From NCBI GenBank assembly GCA_963930775.1, contig OZ005698.1, positions 7,384,501-7,448,500 of the forward strand: 64,000 nucleotides of DNA. The letters are read 5' to 3'. The notes under the pieces were generated by a model, which saw only the letters and a list, made by a program, of their open reading frames with translations, did not search any database and was not told the DNA's origin. Shown piece by piece: positions 26,701 through 36,871 of the stretch (the first letter of the stretch is position 1; every line of letters starts with the position of its first letter). Both the position numbers and the translations under genes were made by a program. This DNA comes from Cliona cf. orientalis. Taxonomy: Eukaryota > Porifera > Demospongiae > Clionaida > Clionaidae.

Positions 26701-26953
26701 AACAAATAGTTGTAAGACCTTATAATTATTGCTCATGCTCCCCAATTAAGGTCTTGCAACTATTACATACAATGCAGTTCATTAAAAGCAAAATTACCAA
26801 AATAACACACATTGGCAAAAGCTTTTTTTACCTCTTTCGATGCTCCAAAGAAGAATCTGAGCACACTCCTATAGAGCTGGAGGGCATACTCAAATGTACC
26901 CATGGACTGCATGTACCGCATAGGAATGTACCTGTGTATGTGAGTTAGGGAGA

Positions 26954-26994
<41 letters not shown>

Positions 26995-29900
26995 TATGCG
27001 TGAGAGTATACATGTAGATGTCTGCTACATACACTGTACATAGCTGCACAGGATTAATTTGGAGGACTCTGTTAATCCACATCAAAATTAATTAGTAGAT
27101 TCGCGCTAAAAATATGGTTTTATTCAGTGGGAAACACTGGAGGAGGATTTGGCACACTGATACATGTATCATTACTAGTGAGAGAGGGCAGGGGTCAAGC
27201 CAGGGTTGGCCGAAAAAAATGAATAAAAATGGATAACTTTCTCAGTATTTATAGCCATTAATTGGAATATGCGACTTTAGGTGTTGGGGAGAATGACTCA
27301 TATCAAACGAAAAATATATAAATTAGGCTCTGCATGGGCAGACTAGCTAGTTTCAAAGGAGAGGACCCCTGATTGGACGAATCTCATCTTATACCAATCT
27401 GGAAATATTTTATACAATGGCAGAAAATGATATCACAATGTTATTCTTAATACCCCAGAGAGTCCATCTGCAGATGTTTGATGTTGAGTGATTGAAAGAG
27501 CACAGTGATGCACTCCGTAGCCCCGAGGTGACCGTAGAGCTTCATCAGCAGCAGCATGAACTGAGCGTTGGTTCCGTTAGACCTGGCGTATTCCAGCATG
27601 AATACAGCCTCCCACAGGTGGCTCACATCATCTGTACAGGGATACAAAGTACACAATATTGTTATTGTGTTGATCGGTAAGGTAAGGGTCGTCAATGATT
27701 GTAGGTAATGGTCGTCAGAGCAACTTATCCCTACATGATACGCGTGCACGTGCAAAGCTATGGAATCCCCAAAACAACTACATGTATTTCAAGCCTCCAT
27801 TATTATGTACAGTACACTGTGTACAATTGGACCAAAATGCATAATGCATGTACACAATTCTTCCGAGAACTGTATGCTGACAATTTCTCACCTAATATAC
27901 TACTTTGTACTTTTACCAACAAATTAATAACTTCCACTTGTTTGTCAGTGTTCTCCCTAAAGCACGTTGGCCCAACAAGCCTTCACTATAGAATTCCTAT
28001 TGATGTGGGGAAATGGGAATGACCCAAAACCTTTGTTGTGGTCACAGACTCCACCCACACCACGCCCTCTTATCATGTCTTGAATTTTGCTTGGGGAGAA
28101 CACTGTTTATTGTAATAATTATACCTGTCTCTTGGTAGAGCTCTATCTTGAGGTGAGTGGCTAGAACGATGTAGAAGTCGCACGGCTTGTTGAGCGTGTT
28201 GACCTGGTTTCTGCTCAGCTTGAGGCCGTGTCGGTAAAAATGTCGGCAGATATCCACCAGCTCCTGCTTTCCCTGTGCGTCCAGTTCTGCGTGGTAGCCA
28301 GTGTATCTACGCAGCTGAAGGAGATTGGAATGGCGACGCATGCGAGCAACCTAGAGAAAAATGAAAATCGTAAAGAGAAACTGAAAATTGAATTAAAATA
28401 AGTGCAAGATGTAACACGTTGTGTACGTTAAACAGTCACAGCTTTCTACAAAGCCTGACTAATTTGTGAACATGTGTACATGTACATGTGTAACAAGCAT
28501 AGAAATTCCATACTTATACTCACCAATACTTTGTCACCCTCTCTCTCTCTCTCTCCCCCTCTCTCACACACACTCAAAAATGAGTGCAATTGCAATTTTT
28601 GTGAATAAAAATATCCAGATAATTTCATCCATCTCACTGTACACCACACTTTATACATGTACACAAGAAATATGCTCACATTCTCTCTAATATCGATGTC
28701 CTCGCAGTCAAAGTCCACGGGATCATCAGCCACCATCTGCTCGAAGGTCTGGAGTGCCTCATCCACTTCCTCATCGGGAAATGAGTCCAAGAACAACCGT
28801 AGATCCTCAAATACACAGCTTTTACTGCCAAACAGGAGCAGGTAGTCAAGGAGAAGAATGTGAGGCTGAACTGTTGAAGAGAAGAGAAAAAGCTCAAAGT
28901 TGCTCTATTACCCTCTCTTCCCTTTCTCCCTCCCTCCCTCCCTCTATCTTACTTTACATATAGCCTAATCACATTCATTCATATCTGTGTCAAACTTTAC
29001 TAGAGCACGACACGTACACGTATATCACCACATCTTTAGAGTAACTAACTATGTTCGAGTCCCATGTCCTCCAGGCCACAGACGATGATCTGTTTGACTA
29101 GTTCCATCCTTCCCATGAGCGGTCCCCTCAGTACATGTTCCCCCGGCACCCGGTCCATGCTCTTCCTCTGCTCCTCCGCGGCCAGCTGCTCCATCAGGTC
29201 ACGAGCCTCCGTCAGAGGCTGGAGAATGTCCTCCATACTGTGCATATACAAATGTACATATACTACCGTGCTTATGCTAACTAAACACAAGATCTAAGAA
29301 AATTCGCGTTCCTGGACTTTTCATAATATTATAATAATTTTAATGTAGAATGTGACGACCTTTACCAAATAATCAAGCGAAACTTAACTTAGCTAATGTG
29401 TATTATAAACACAGTAGCCTGAAGCGATAACCATGAGCATGGATTCAAAACATACAAGTAAATTACACATCAACATACAAGGAGCATGGAATCTATCGAG
29501 AGATGCATCGAAATTGACAGGTTTTCAATCAGACAATACAGCAGCAGAGCTTCTAATACATGTAGGCACATGATGCACTACTGCAGCTACCCTTGAAGTG
29601 TCAGGATCAAAGGAGACACACCTACAGTTTGGGAAGCTCTCCTATGATGCTGGAACCACATAATACCTAGGGGCATCCCTCTCTACTATGAACCATAAAA
29701 ATTCTTGTATAGGAGTAATAACGTAACAGATATATCAACAGCGTATGGATGCATGTACTTGCAAAGCCAGATCTAGTGTAAGTTAACTATTGCTAAGGGT
29801 ATGTATGAGTGCACAAGCTTACATGTAATTCCCAAAATAGTTGTGTACACATGTACATGGACACGAATTGCACTCCTAATTGTGTGTGCAGTGGAACAGT

Positions 29901-31570
29901 AACACTACACGTAGTCAATCCCCTACCCGACAGTGATCTCCTTGGCATCAGCTTCACTCCCTTCCTCCTCCTCCTCACTGTCTTCCTCATCACCATCATC
30001 TCCCTCGCCCCTGTCATTATCACTACCTCCTCCTCCTCCACTCCTCTCCTCCTCCTGTTCTTCTTCACTCCCTTTTCCGTTGCCTTGCTCACCCGGGGAT
30101 CCCACTCCTCCATCACTCTTCCCCTCCCCTCTCCCTCCTCCGGCTGCCTCGACATCACCACCACCTGAATCTCTACTCCCTTTGTCCTTACTCTCTCCTT
30201 CCTCCTCTATCTCGCTATGTCTACTCCTCTCTTCATTGTCATCACCGTTCGTAGAATCTTCACTGCCGCTACTCGTACCATTCTCTGTCGCCCCTTGCTG
30301 TTGTTGTCTGTTTTGTCGGTCTCTCTCGACCTGTTGTCTCACTCTCTCTCTGAAGTTCTGACAGCGCTGTACCTGGCATCGGATGTATGTCTTTGTGTAG
30401 AGCCAGTGGTCGCGGTTGCCTAGGATCATCTTGTGAAGCATTTTGGCTGCTTCGTCGAGTCTCCCAAGCTTGATTAGACAGTCGATGATCATGGAGTCGC
30501 GCTCTTCCACGTTTTTCAGTCTATTACCTTGGAACGGAAAAAACATAATATTATTCATTAACTCTTATGAGTGCTCTAAGGGGATAAAATTAAATGTATT
30601 CCTTGTGCAACTTGCATGATTGTTATAATAAGTAGCTACACGTAAGTCTATACATGTACATCACCCTAATCATCTAGGCCAAGCACCAGCACACACATGT
30701 TGTACATGCACAGTGTTCACATATTCCATGGTACATGTACAAATGCCTGAGAAATCTTCTCTTATGTATCACGTACACGTTTGTATATTGTAGCTTTAGG
30801 ACCAGCCATGTAAGCCTGTATGTGCGTTTGTACATGTATAGGTTACCTGCATATCCACTCAGGACTTCCAGCTTCCTCTTGGTGTTCTCCCTCCTGTCCA
30901 GCACCATGAGAAACAGACGAACCTCTGAACCACAAACCACAATTAATCATTCAAATTCAACCACAATACTTGGAGTGGCGTAAACTCGCATCATTACCTG
31001 CTTCGGCTTCAACTTTGTTCTCAGCGAAGTACTTCTCTATCAGCTTCTCTGCCAGTGGCAGGTACATGTTGGCTACCAAGCTAGCTGAATCAGTCTCTAT
31101 AGCCTCATGAGCCTAGAAGACATCAAAAGAGGAAATGGAGAGGAGAGAAGGGAGAGAGAGAGAGGGGGAAGGGAGGGAGGGAGGGAGAGAGGGAGAGAGA
31201 GAGAGAAGGGAAGGAGACAAGAGAACATTAGTCAGTGTGCTAAAAGTGGTGCTCTTGGAGCCTTGGTGATAGATACACACAAGGTGGATTTTGAGATACA
31301 TGTAACACAATAAAAGCTATTTCAACAGTGGTACACACCTGCATGAGTACACTCATCACCCTCCAACAGTAGTAGGGCCCGCTCTCAGGGAAAGTCTTGT
31401 GTAGCGCTGCAGCTGTCTGCTGTTGTCTCTGGTAGTCCCCCACTCTGACATAGGCCATGAACAGGTGGGTCAGGATCTCCTGATTCTTGGGGTAATGCTT
31501 TGCAGCATCAGCATACAGCTCTGTGATTCTCTTGACTATTGTCAGTACATGTGTGTGTATGTGAATATAT

Positions 31571-31604
<34 letters not shown>

Positions 31605-34188
31605 AATATTTGTTGGTAGTTGCTTAGCAACCAAAGTTTTTATAGGCAATTTGCCGGCTATGGAAAGGGGTTGGTTCATCATAAAGTAGGCCAATGATGA
31701 ACAGAGGTCAACTACCAACAAGTGTGTGTATACAATGTATGTAATAGTTATTACCCAAGAAGTGGTGCAACATGGGTTATGTTGCACAAGGGCTGGATGT
31801 TATCACGAGGGCGTAGCCCGAGTGAAACATCAGCCCGAGGGCAACTAACCCATGTTGCAACATTTCTTGGGTAATAACTGACTTGTTGTATTTCCCTTCT
31901 GGCAAAAACATGAGGGCATTTCAACCTTATTTCTATAGGAGTGACTGCATTTTACCCTTGGGCAAAATATGTTGCATATGCAACATCACTTCCTGTGCAA
32001 CATCAGTTATATTGTTATTGCAGAGTCTATGGGAATGAGTCTTAAGTATACAACAAGTGTGAGTGTGCATGTGTGTGTGTGAGTGTCTGAGTGGAGGGAA
32101 TGCATAATATTATGTTAGACGTAGTCCCTTGGATGTCCCTGGACAACACTACATGAACAGTGTATGTAAGTTTTTGTGGTATGTGGGCCCAGTACAATGT
32201 AGAGTGTAGTAACACTAGAATGGGATACATTTCTCTATTAATGTAACTACATCATTAGCCTCACATTGTTATGCAACTGTTTGACATACGTAACTACAAG
32301 TACAGGCAATACTCAGTAACAATAATGATTTGGCAATCTCCTCAGCATGTGTACATGCACATGCATGTACATGTACATTATAAGAGGGCTCGTTTGTTCA
32401 TTGATTTTGATACTGGGATGGAGTATCCAATAAGTATGTACAATTATTAATGTGATCACAACCTCTATCTAACCATTACACCCTAAGTTGGCTTGTCCTT
32501 TGGGGAACAACACATACATTATCATACAACGTATACCCCTTCAAAGTACACAAAGATATCTATGGCCCATATAATATATTATATGCATCACACTAACACT
32601 TTCATAATACTAAACTACAGAAATTTGTTACATGCGGTATTTATCATATACATAAATTTTTCTCCTGGTGACAATTTCCATGTATGCAGTACATGTACGT
32701 ACGTATATGCATCCTACGTGAGTACTTACAGTCTCCGGTCTCCCTGAAGTACATGGTGCATGCCTGTAGGGTAGCCTGGTCCCCCGGGTGGGTGGCCCTC
32801 ACCTCAGTGATCAGTCCCATCGACTCCTCGTGACGACCCATGCGGAGAAGAGCAATCGCCTTCAGCGTCTACAATACATGTATATGTATATGACATGATG
32901 TGCAGTGTTTATTAACAGGGTTCTACTCCAATAGGGTTCTACTCCAATAGGGTAGTGCCAAAATTTAAGCAAAAAGTAGGGAGGGAGGTAGGCACCCTTA
33001 TGTTAAGTATAATAATTATAGAAAGAAAATTTGTAAAGGGTGGGGGGGGGGGGGGGGGGGGGCAAAAGCATCCCCTGCCCCTCTGAAATGAATCTTGTAT
33101 ATGTACATGTGTATCATAAGGATCCAGGATAGTACTGTTGAAAGTGTGTGTACATGTGTGATTTGCTGTATGGTGTGAAGATGGATTAAAATGTTCTAGT
33201 AAGGGAACCGTAGCATCAAAGAAGTGCTTTTTTATAATGTTATTACGGGTACTCACATCAGTGGTAGTGACCACAATACCCACTTAATAAGTGCTAAGTA
33301 CCCTCACTTGTCAGATAAACATACACATACAATCTCTTTCCCCCTCCCTCCCTCCCCCCCCCCCCTCTCCCCCCTCCCCCTCTCTCTCTCAGTCTCTTCC
33401 ATCCATGAAAGACAATAAGATATTCTCTGTCGGTACTCAAATTTGTACTGGCTCTTTCTCTCTCACACAGTATGCACACTCACAGAACTGACAACATTTC
33501 CACATGATTAGGAAGCTTAGCAAAGTGGTCACTTGACATAATATCTAGTTCAAGGTTAGTCCACACAACACAATTGACCAACAAAGCCAATCAATTTCGT
33601 TGCCCACAGGCAATCACTATACTGAGGTTTCACAATAACACAAAGCCTATGTACCACTGGGGTAATTACAAATGAGGCTATTATTCTAGGTTCCTCCCCC
33701 TCGAAATTAGACACCCCTCCTCTCCTCACCCCCACCCCCTGGAACTGAATAAGTTTATCGCCTCCAACCTTGGCACAGTGAAGGTCTCCCTGCTTCTTCA
33801 GAATCTTGTCGGCAATCTGGACCGCCTTCTTATTGTGGCCATTGTCCACAGCGTCTGAAATTTGCACATACAGACATACATTCAAATTATTGAGACATAC
33901 AAGCAAAGCTGTTGACATAATTATGGTGATATCATAAAAACATGTGTACATGTACCACAACTCAAATAAAGCGTACGAGGCTTCTTTTTTATGCAGACTC
34001 AGAGGTCATTAGAAGTGTAAAAGCTCCAAAGTCTGAACTAGATTCACTTTTATGGGCTCCCTCGCGGAAGATAGGAAATTGTATTTATAGGGCGCAGCTG
34101 ATATCGTTTACGAGCGCTCAGTCGACTTACCGTAGAGGGGCCTTAGCTTTCTCTCCGTCTCTACGGCCTGAGCTTGTGTGGTAGCCAT
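17508..34188 (-). CDS. NAA25: NAA25, auxiliary subunit of N-terminal acetyltransferase B
   Basis: NAA25 (Mdm20) is the TPR-superhelix partner of NAA20 in NatB, which acetylates ribosome-emerging Met-Asp/Glu/Asn/Gln N-termini. Twenty-five coding exons keep one frame (3,759 nt, about 1,252 aa; human about 970): 34188-34131, 33854-33769, 32868-32730, 31535-31339, 31112-30998, 30924-30847, 30527-29927, 29237-29050, 28870-28680, 28350-28125, 27631-27454, 26931-26832, 24847-24800, 24290-24187, 23535-23462, 22999-22933, 22400-22358, 21937-21725, 21562-21406, 21283-21209, 20857-20766, 20352-20242, 19595-19453, 19417-19105, 17669-17508. Family matches include RKLRPLY, DNGHNKKAVQIADKILKK, DLHCAK, LFMAYVRVGDY, MANLYLPLAEK-like and EYIIQGYRNG. 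Extra length comes from an acidic Gly/Glu/Asp insert in exon 7 and a Gly/Glu-rich stretch in exon 24. The exon 23-24 junction needs a 35-nt intron and is the least certain. The gene shares a short divergent promoter with RWDD4. Confidence 0.92.
17683..17714. repeat. 32-nt poly-G (poly-C on the NAA25 strand) at the last 3' splice site
   Basis: An uninterrupted G run on the plus strand. On the NAA25 coding strand it is a poly-C tract ending 13 nt before the acceptor of the final exon, where the polypyrimidine tract should be. Confidence 0.9.
17865..18075. mobile_element. MITE family 1, copy 1 (TACCGTAGG termini)
   Basis: A 211-bp element with about 24-bp terminal inverted repeats: TACCGTAGGACGGGTTTTAA at the left, and the right end reads inward as TACCGTAGGTCGGGTTTTAA. 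The outer TA at each end fits a TA target-site duplication, typical of Tc1/mariner-type non-autonomous elements. No transposase is encoded. It lies in the last NAA25 intron and is nearly identical to 38593-38805. Confidence 0.85.
19655..20008. repeat. Poly-C tracts in NAA25 introns
   Basis: Runs of 24 C (19655-19678) and 22 C (19987-20008) flank otherwise ordinary intron sequence between exons 22 and 23. A GA microsatellite follows at about 20186-20216. Confidence 0.85.
21027..21207. mobile_element. MITE with TATAGCC termini abutting a NAA25 5' splice site
   Basis: The imperfect terminal inverted repeat is TATAGCCAGAAATATTGGCGG at the left, and the right end reads inward as TATAGCCGGAAAATTTGGCG. 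The element fills the interval between exons 20 and 21 up to the donor. The T of the donor GT of exon 20 (exon ends at 21209) is the last base of the element's flanking TA. Confidence 0.7.
24377..24426. mobile_element. 50-bp mini-MITE with TACCGTAATT termini
   Basis: TACCGTAATT opens and AATTACGGTA closes a 50-bp palindromic element in a NAA25 intron. It shares the TACCGTA terminal heptamer with the larger elements in this window. Confidence 0.6.
24953..25270. mobile_element. MITE family 2 (TACCGTATTTCCTCGAAATC termini)
   Basis: A 318-bp element in a NAA25 intron with long inverted termini: TACCGTATTTCCTCGAAATC at the left and its exact inverse at the right. The interior repeats TTTCGAGGGCGGC several times and is strikingly GC-rich compared with the surrounding intron. 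It encodes no protein. Confidence 0.8.
25340..25560. mobile_element. One-ended relative of the TACCGTATAGC MITE
   Basis: It begins TACCGTATAGCGGGAAACTT and contains repeated GCGAAA and TTTTCTCC(A/T) blocks, but the matching right terminus is not found nearby. It looks like a decayed or truncated element. Confidence 0.4.
26419..26670. repeat. Two poly-G tracts in a NAA25 intron
   Basis: 26 G at 26419-26444 and 17 G at 26654-26670 lie in the intron between exons 12 and 13. A long GA microsatellite (about 26950-26992) follows just upstream of exon 12. Confidence 0.85.
31747..31878. mobile_element. 132-bp hairpin element in a NAA25 intron
   Basis: The arms GTTATTACCCAAGAA and TTCTTGGGTAATAAC are perfect inverted repeats. 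Inside them GTGCAACATGGGTTA pairs with TAACCCATGTTGCAAC. This is consistent with a small palindromic MITE. A GT microsatellite lies next to it at about 31573-31600. Confidence 0.7.
33042..33062. repeat. 21-nt poly-G in a NAA25 intron
   Basis: An uninterrupted G run in the intron between exons 2 and 3. A C-rich low-complexity block follows at about 33342-33385. Confidence 0.9.
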
Positions 34189-34350
34189 TCTCCGCCTTTC
34201 TCTTCAGTTTTGAAACCTATTCCCATTACATATGACCACGAGGGTAATTTTTTGGGCGCATGCTCACTTGGAGGTGTGGAACGCAGGTGCGCTTTAATCG
34301 GAGTAATCACCCCGCACAGCCAGCGCGGTGACAGCTCTGTGTGAATATTG
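34189..34350. promoter_or_regulatory. Bidirectional promoter of NAA25 and RWDD4
   Basis: Only 162 bp separate the two start codons, which face away from each other. The interval is GC-richer than the introns and has no obvious TATA box. It must hold both core promoters and both 5' UTRs unless upstream exons exist. Confidence 0.6.
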
Positions 34351-35692
34351 ATGGAAAACGAAGAAGTTCAAGCGGTAGGTGAAAAGGTACTTTAAACTAG
34401 TGGGGTCTTGTTCTAGCTTCTCTAGCCTATCTATAGTTTGTCAGATAACCTGATTAAAAGCACGTTGTGGGTGTGGTTACTGGGCGTGGTTACCCTTTTA
34501 GGAGGAGAGAGAGGTCCTGAGCTCAATCTACGACTCTGATGAGTGCTTCACACAACAAAATGAGACCACATTCACATATAGGGTATGTTAATCATGTACA
34601 TATGCATACTAGATGTACAACATGTACTATAATTATGTAGCTATTGTCTATGGTGTAGCCTCAACACTCGTCCCCAGATCGACCCATTCATAATTGATAT
34701 TTATTGCACATTATACTGACTTTAGGTAGGTGAGCCAGGGCAGCCAAAGTCGTTCCTGATTGAGATATCTTGGGAAGCAAGCTACCCTGATGAACTGCCG
34801 ACTGTCAACCTGGATGCTTTCTACAACAATCACATGTACGGCTCCATAAAAAAAACAACTCCTTTCTCCATGCTGGCTGTGTTGTTAATAATTTACTGTC
34901 AGCATATGTACACCATTCAGTCTGGTTTATGAGACTGTACTATTTACAAATTATGCAGAAATTCAGAATCAAAGGAAGCAATACTCACAGCTCTCAAGAA
35001 AGAGGTAAGTACATAATAATTATATCCATTATCTCATCTAACAATTTGTCACTATACAATCATATTATCGGTACTGTGTCAGGCAGAAGTACTGCTTGGC
35101 TCATCGATGACCTACTCCCTATTTGAATATGCTAAGGAGAATGCGGAGGATCTAGTCACTGTAACACCAACGGAGTCACAGCCGCAAGAACAAGTATGAT
35201 GATAATTGTAGAATTGATATGATTGCACCTAGCCCCCCCCCTCCCTCTTCCTCTCTCTCTTCACTAAACAGCTGTCATCGGCTGCTAGAGCAATTGAAGT
35301 AAAACCCAAAAAAGTGAAGAAAGAAATTCTAAGCAAGCAGGCTAAGAGAAAAATGGCTGATAGAACAAGTTAGTATTATTTTTCCTTCATCCATCATCAA
35401 GATGACTAAACATTTTTTTATCCTGCTGCAGATGCCCAGGGTGAGCTGCCTAGGGGCTGGAACTGGGTCGATGTTGTCAAGGTAGGCATCATGAGTATCA
35501 ACTGCATTTTTGTAACAGACCTTACAATCGAAGCTTACTTTATTTTCTTTCTCCACACATGGTATGCTACACAATATCGGATCTACCTTACAAAGCATGT
35601 AAGTATAAGCACAACTCATTAATATTATTATGATAATAATTTGACGATTATTTCACTTGCTACAGCTGAGCAAGACTGGCAGTGTTGCATAA
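34351..35692 (+). CDS. RWDD4: RWDD4, RWD-domain protein
   Basis: Eight exons keep one frame (181 aa; human about 188): 34351-34374, 34502-34582, 34726-34835, 34959-35004, 35083-35193, 35272-35368, 35432-35481, 35666-35692. The N-terminal RWD fold is clear: LSSIYDSDECF, FTYRVGEPGQPKSFLIEISW, YPDELPTVNLDAFYNN, LLGSSMTYSLFEYAKEN. A Lys-rich linker follows, then the RWDD4 C-terminal signature GELPRGWNWVDVVK and LSKTG. RWD domains are alpha/beta interaction modules related to UBC folds; the role of RWDD4 is poorly known. The signature in human reads VVKHLSKTG. The missing His could come from a 3-nt exon CAT at 35596-35598 flanked by AG and GTAAGT. The gene converges on RPLP2. Confidence 0.93.
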
Positions 35693-35790
35693 ACTAAGCT
35701 TCACCAGTGAACACTCCTCACCATCTACAATCACCTCTCATTGTTTTTTTTTCTGTCAAATTATTTTAGTTATTCATTCATAACTTCGAA

Positions 35791-35799
35791 TTTAATAAA
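35791..35799. terminator. Overlapping poly(A) signals of RWDD4 and RPLP2
   Basis: AATAAA on the plus strand (35794-35799) overlaps ATTAAA on the minus strand (TTTAAT at 35791-35796 on plus). The two signals share three base pairs in the 196-bp gap between the two stop codons. Confidence 0.6.
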
Positions 35800-35888
35800 G
35801 CATTTCAACGCGTCAAAATACTGTGTGCCATACAATAATCAACACCATGAATAGAAGCCAATGGGTGGGTGGAGTCTTTGTTCCTCGA

Positions 35889-36492
35889 TCAATCAAAGAG
35901 TCCAAAGCCCATGTCATCGTCTGACTCTTCAGACTCCTCTTTCTTCTCTTCCTGTTTCTCTTCTTCCTTCTCCGCGGCAGCTGCCGCGCCCCCTCCAGCA
36001 GCACCCCCACCAGCCGCCACTGCTCCACCTTCACAAAATAACACACAAATCACTACTATTATTATATGAGCAAGGAGTAGATTGCCATTTAATCCAATTG
36101 TTACAAAAAGGTTGATGTGATCTTAAGGTTTCCTACTCCATCAAAAAATATAACATTCCCCTTTGTGTCCCCTTACCAGATACCTACATGTACAAATATA
36201 TTAACTTCTCCCCCTTACCAGATGGCATGGAGGCCAGTTTGCCCATTCCTTCGGCAATTACCTCACTGAGCACCTTGCCCTTCAGCTCAGACATAACCTA
36301 AAGCAAAATCACACAATAAATAATTGTAATCTGATCACGACCAAAATTATATATATAATTTGGGAATACTACCTTGTCTAGGCGCTCATCATCAATGTCC
36401 AATCCAACACTCTCCAAGATTTTTGTTACATCAGCCTTACTGGGGGCATCTTTGCTGAGAGCTGCCAACAGGTAGGCGGCCACGTAACGCAT
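35889..36492 (-). CDS. RPLP2: 60S acidic ribosomal protein P2
   Basis: Three coding exons (36492-36373, 36297-36219, 36028-35889) give 112 aa. The start MRYVAAYLLAALS, the middle LDIDDERLDKVV and GKLASMPSGGAVAAG, the Ala/Gly hinge and the acidic tail ending DDDMGFGLFD are all diagnostic of P2. P2 pairs with P1 on the ribosomal stalk (uL10) and recruits translation GTPases through the GFGLFD tail. A non-coding first exon probably ends near 36613 on this strand; the region upstream has pyrimidine-rich TCTTTCTTCC, as expected for a ribosomal TOP promoter (inference). Confidence 0.97.
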
Positions 36493-36613
36493 TTTCTAAC
36501 AGGACCAAAAAAAAATAGAAAGTTTTGATCAAAAATTGTACATCAATTTCAAGCAAATTTCACAAAAGGAACGCTGTAATTGTAAAGCTGACACATAGAT
36601 AACTCACTTAAGT

Positions 36614-36871
36614 CTCAAGGGACACGAAACGTGAGTCACACCAATGAAGAAATCACTGAAAATGCCTCGAGCTGAAAATCGATGTCTTCTCCACGAGGTT
36701 GGAAGAAAGATTGCACGATGTACACGTGGTTTTATGGAGCCCGCACGTGATTGTTTTGTGAAGTCTCGTTCTGATTCTGGTAGTGAATTGGAACCAGACA
36801 GATGCGATGGGCGCGGCTGAGCCCTTAGGGGGCGGAGCTTATAGCAGTGTGAAGTTCAAAGGTGAGTAAGC
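36614..36871. promoter_or_regulatory. Divergent promoter of RPLP2 and MED21 with two CACGTG boxes
   Basis: CACGTG occurs at 36723-36728 and 36744-36749. The pyrimidine-rich 5' end expected for an RPLP2 transcript lies near 36690-36712 on the minus strand. MED21 starts at 36872. Confidence 0.5.

Noticed and set aside
29933..30361. 142-codon Ser/Pro/Leu-rich ORF on the plus strand
   Set aside because: It is antisense to the acidic GAG-rich exon 7 of NAA25, which has good splice sites and phase.
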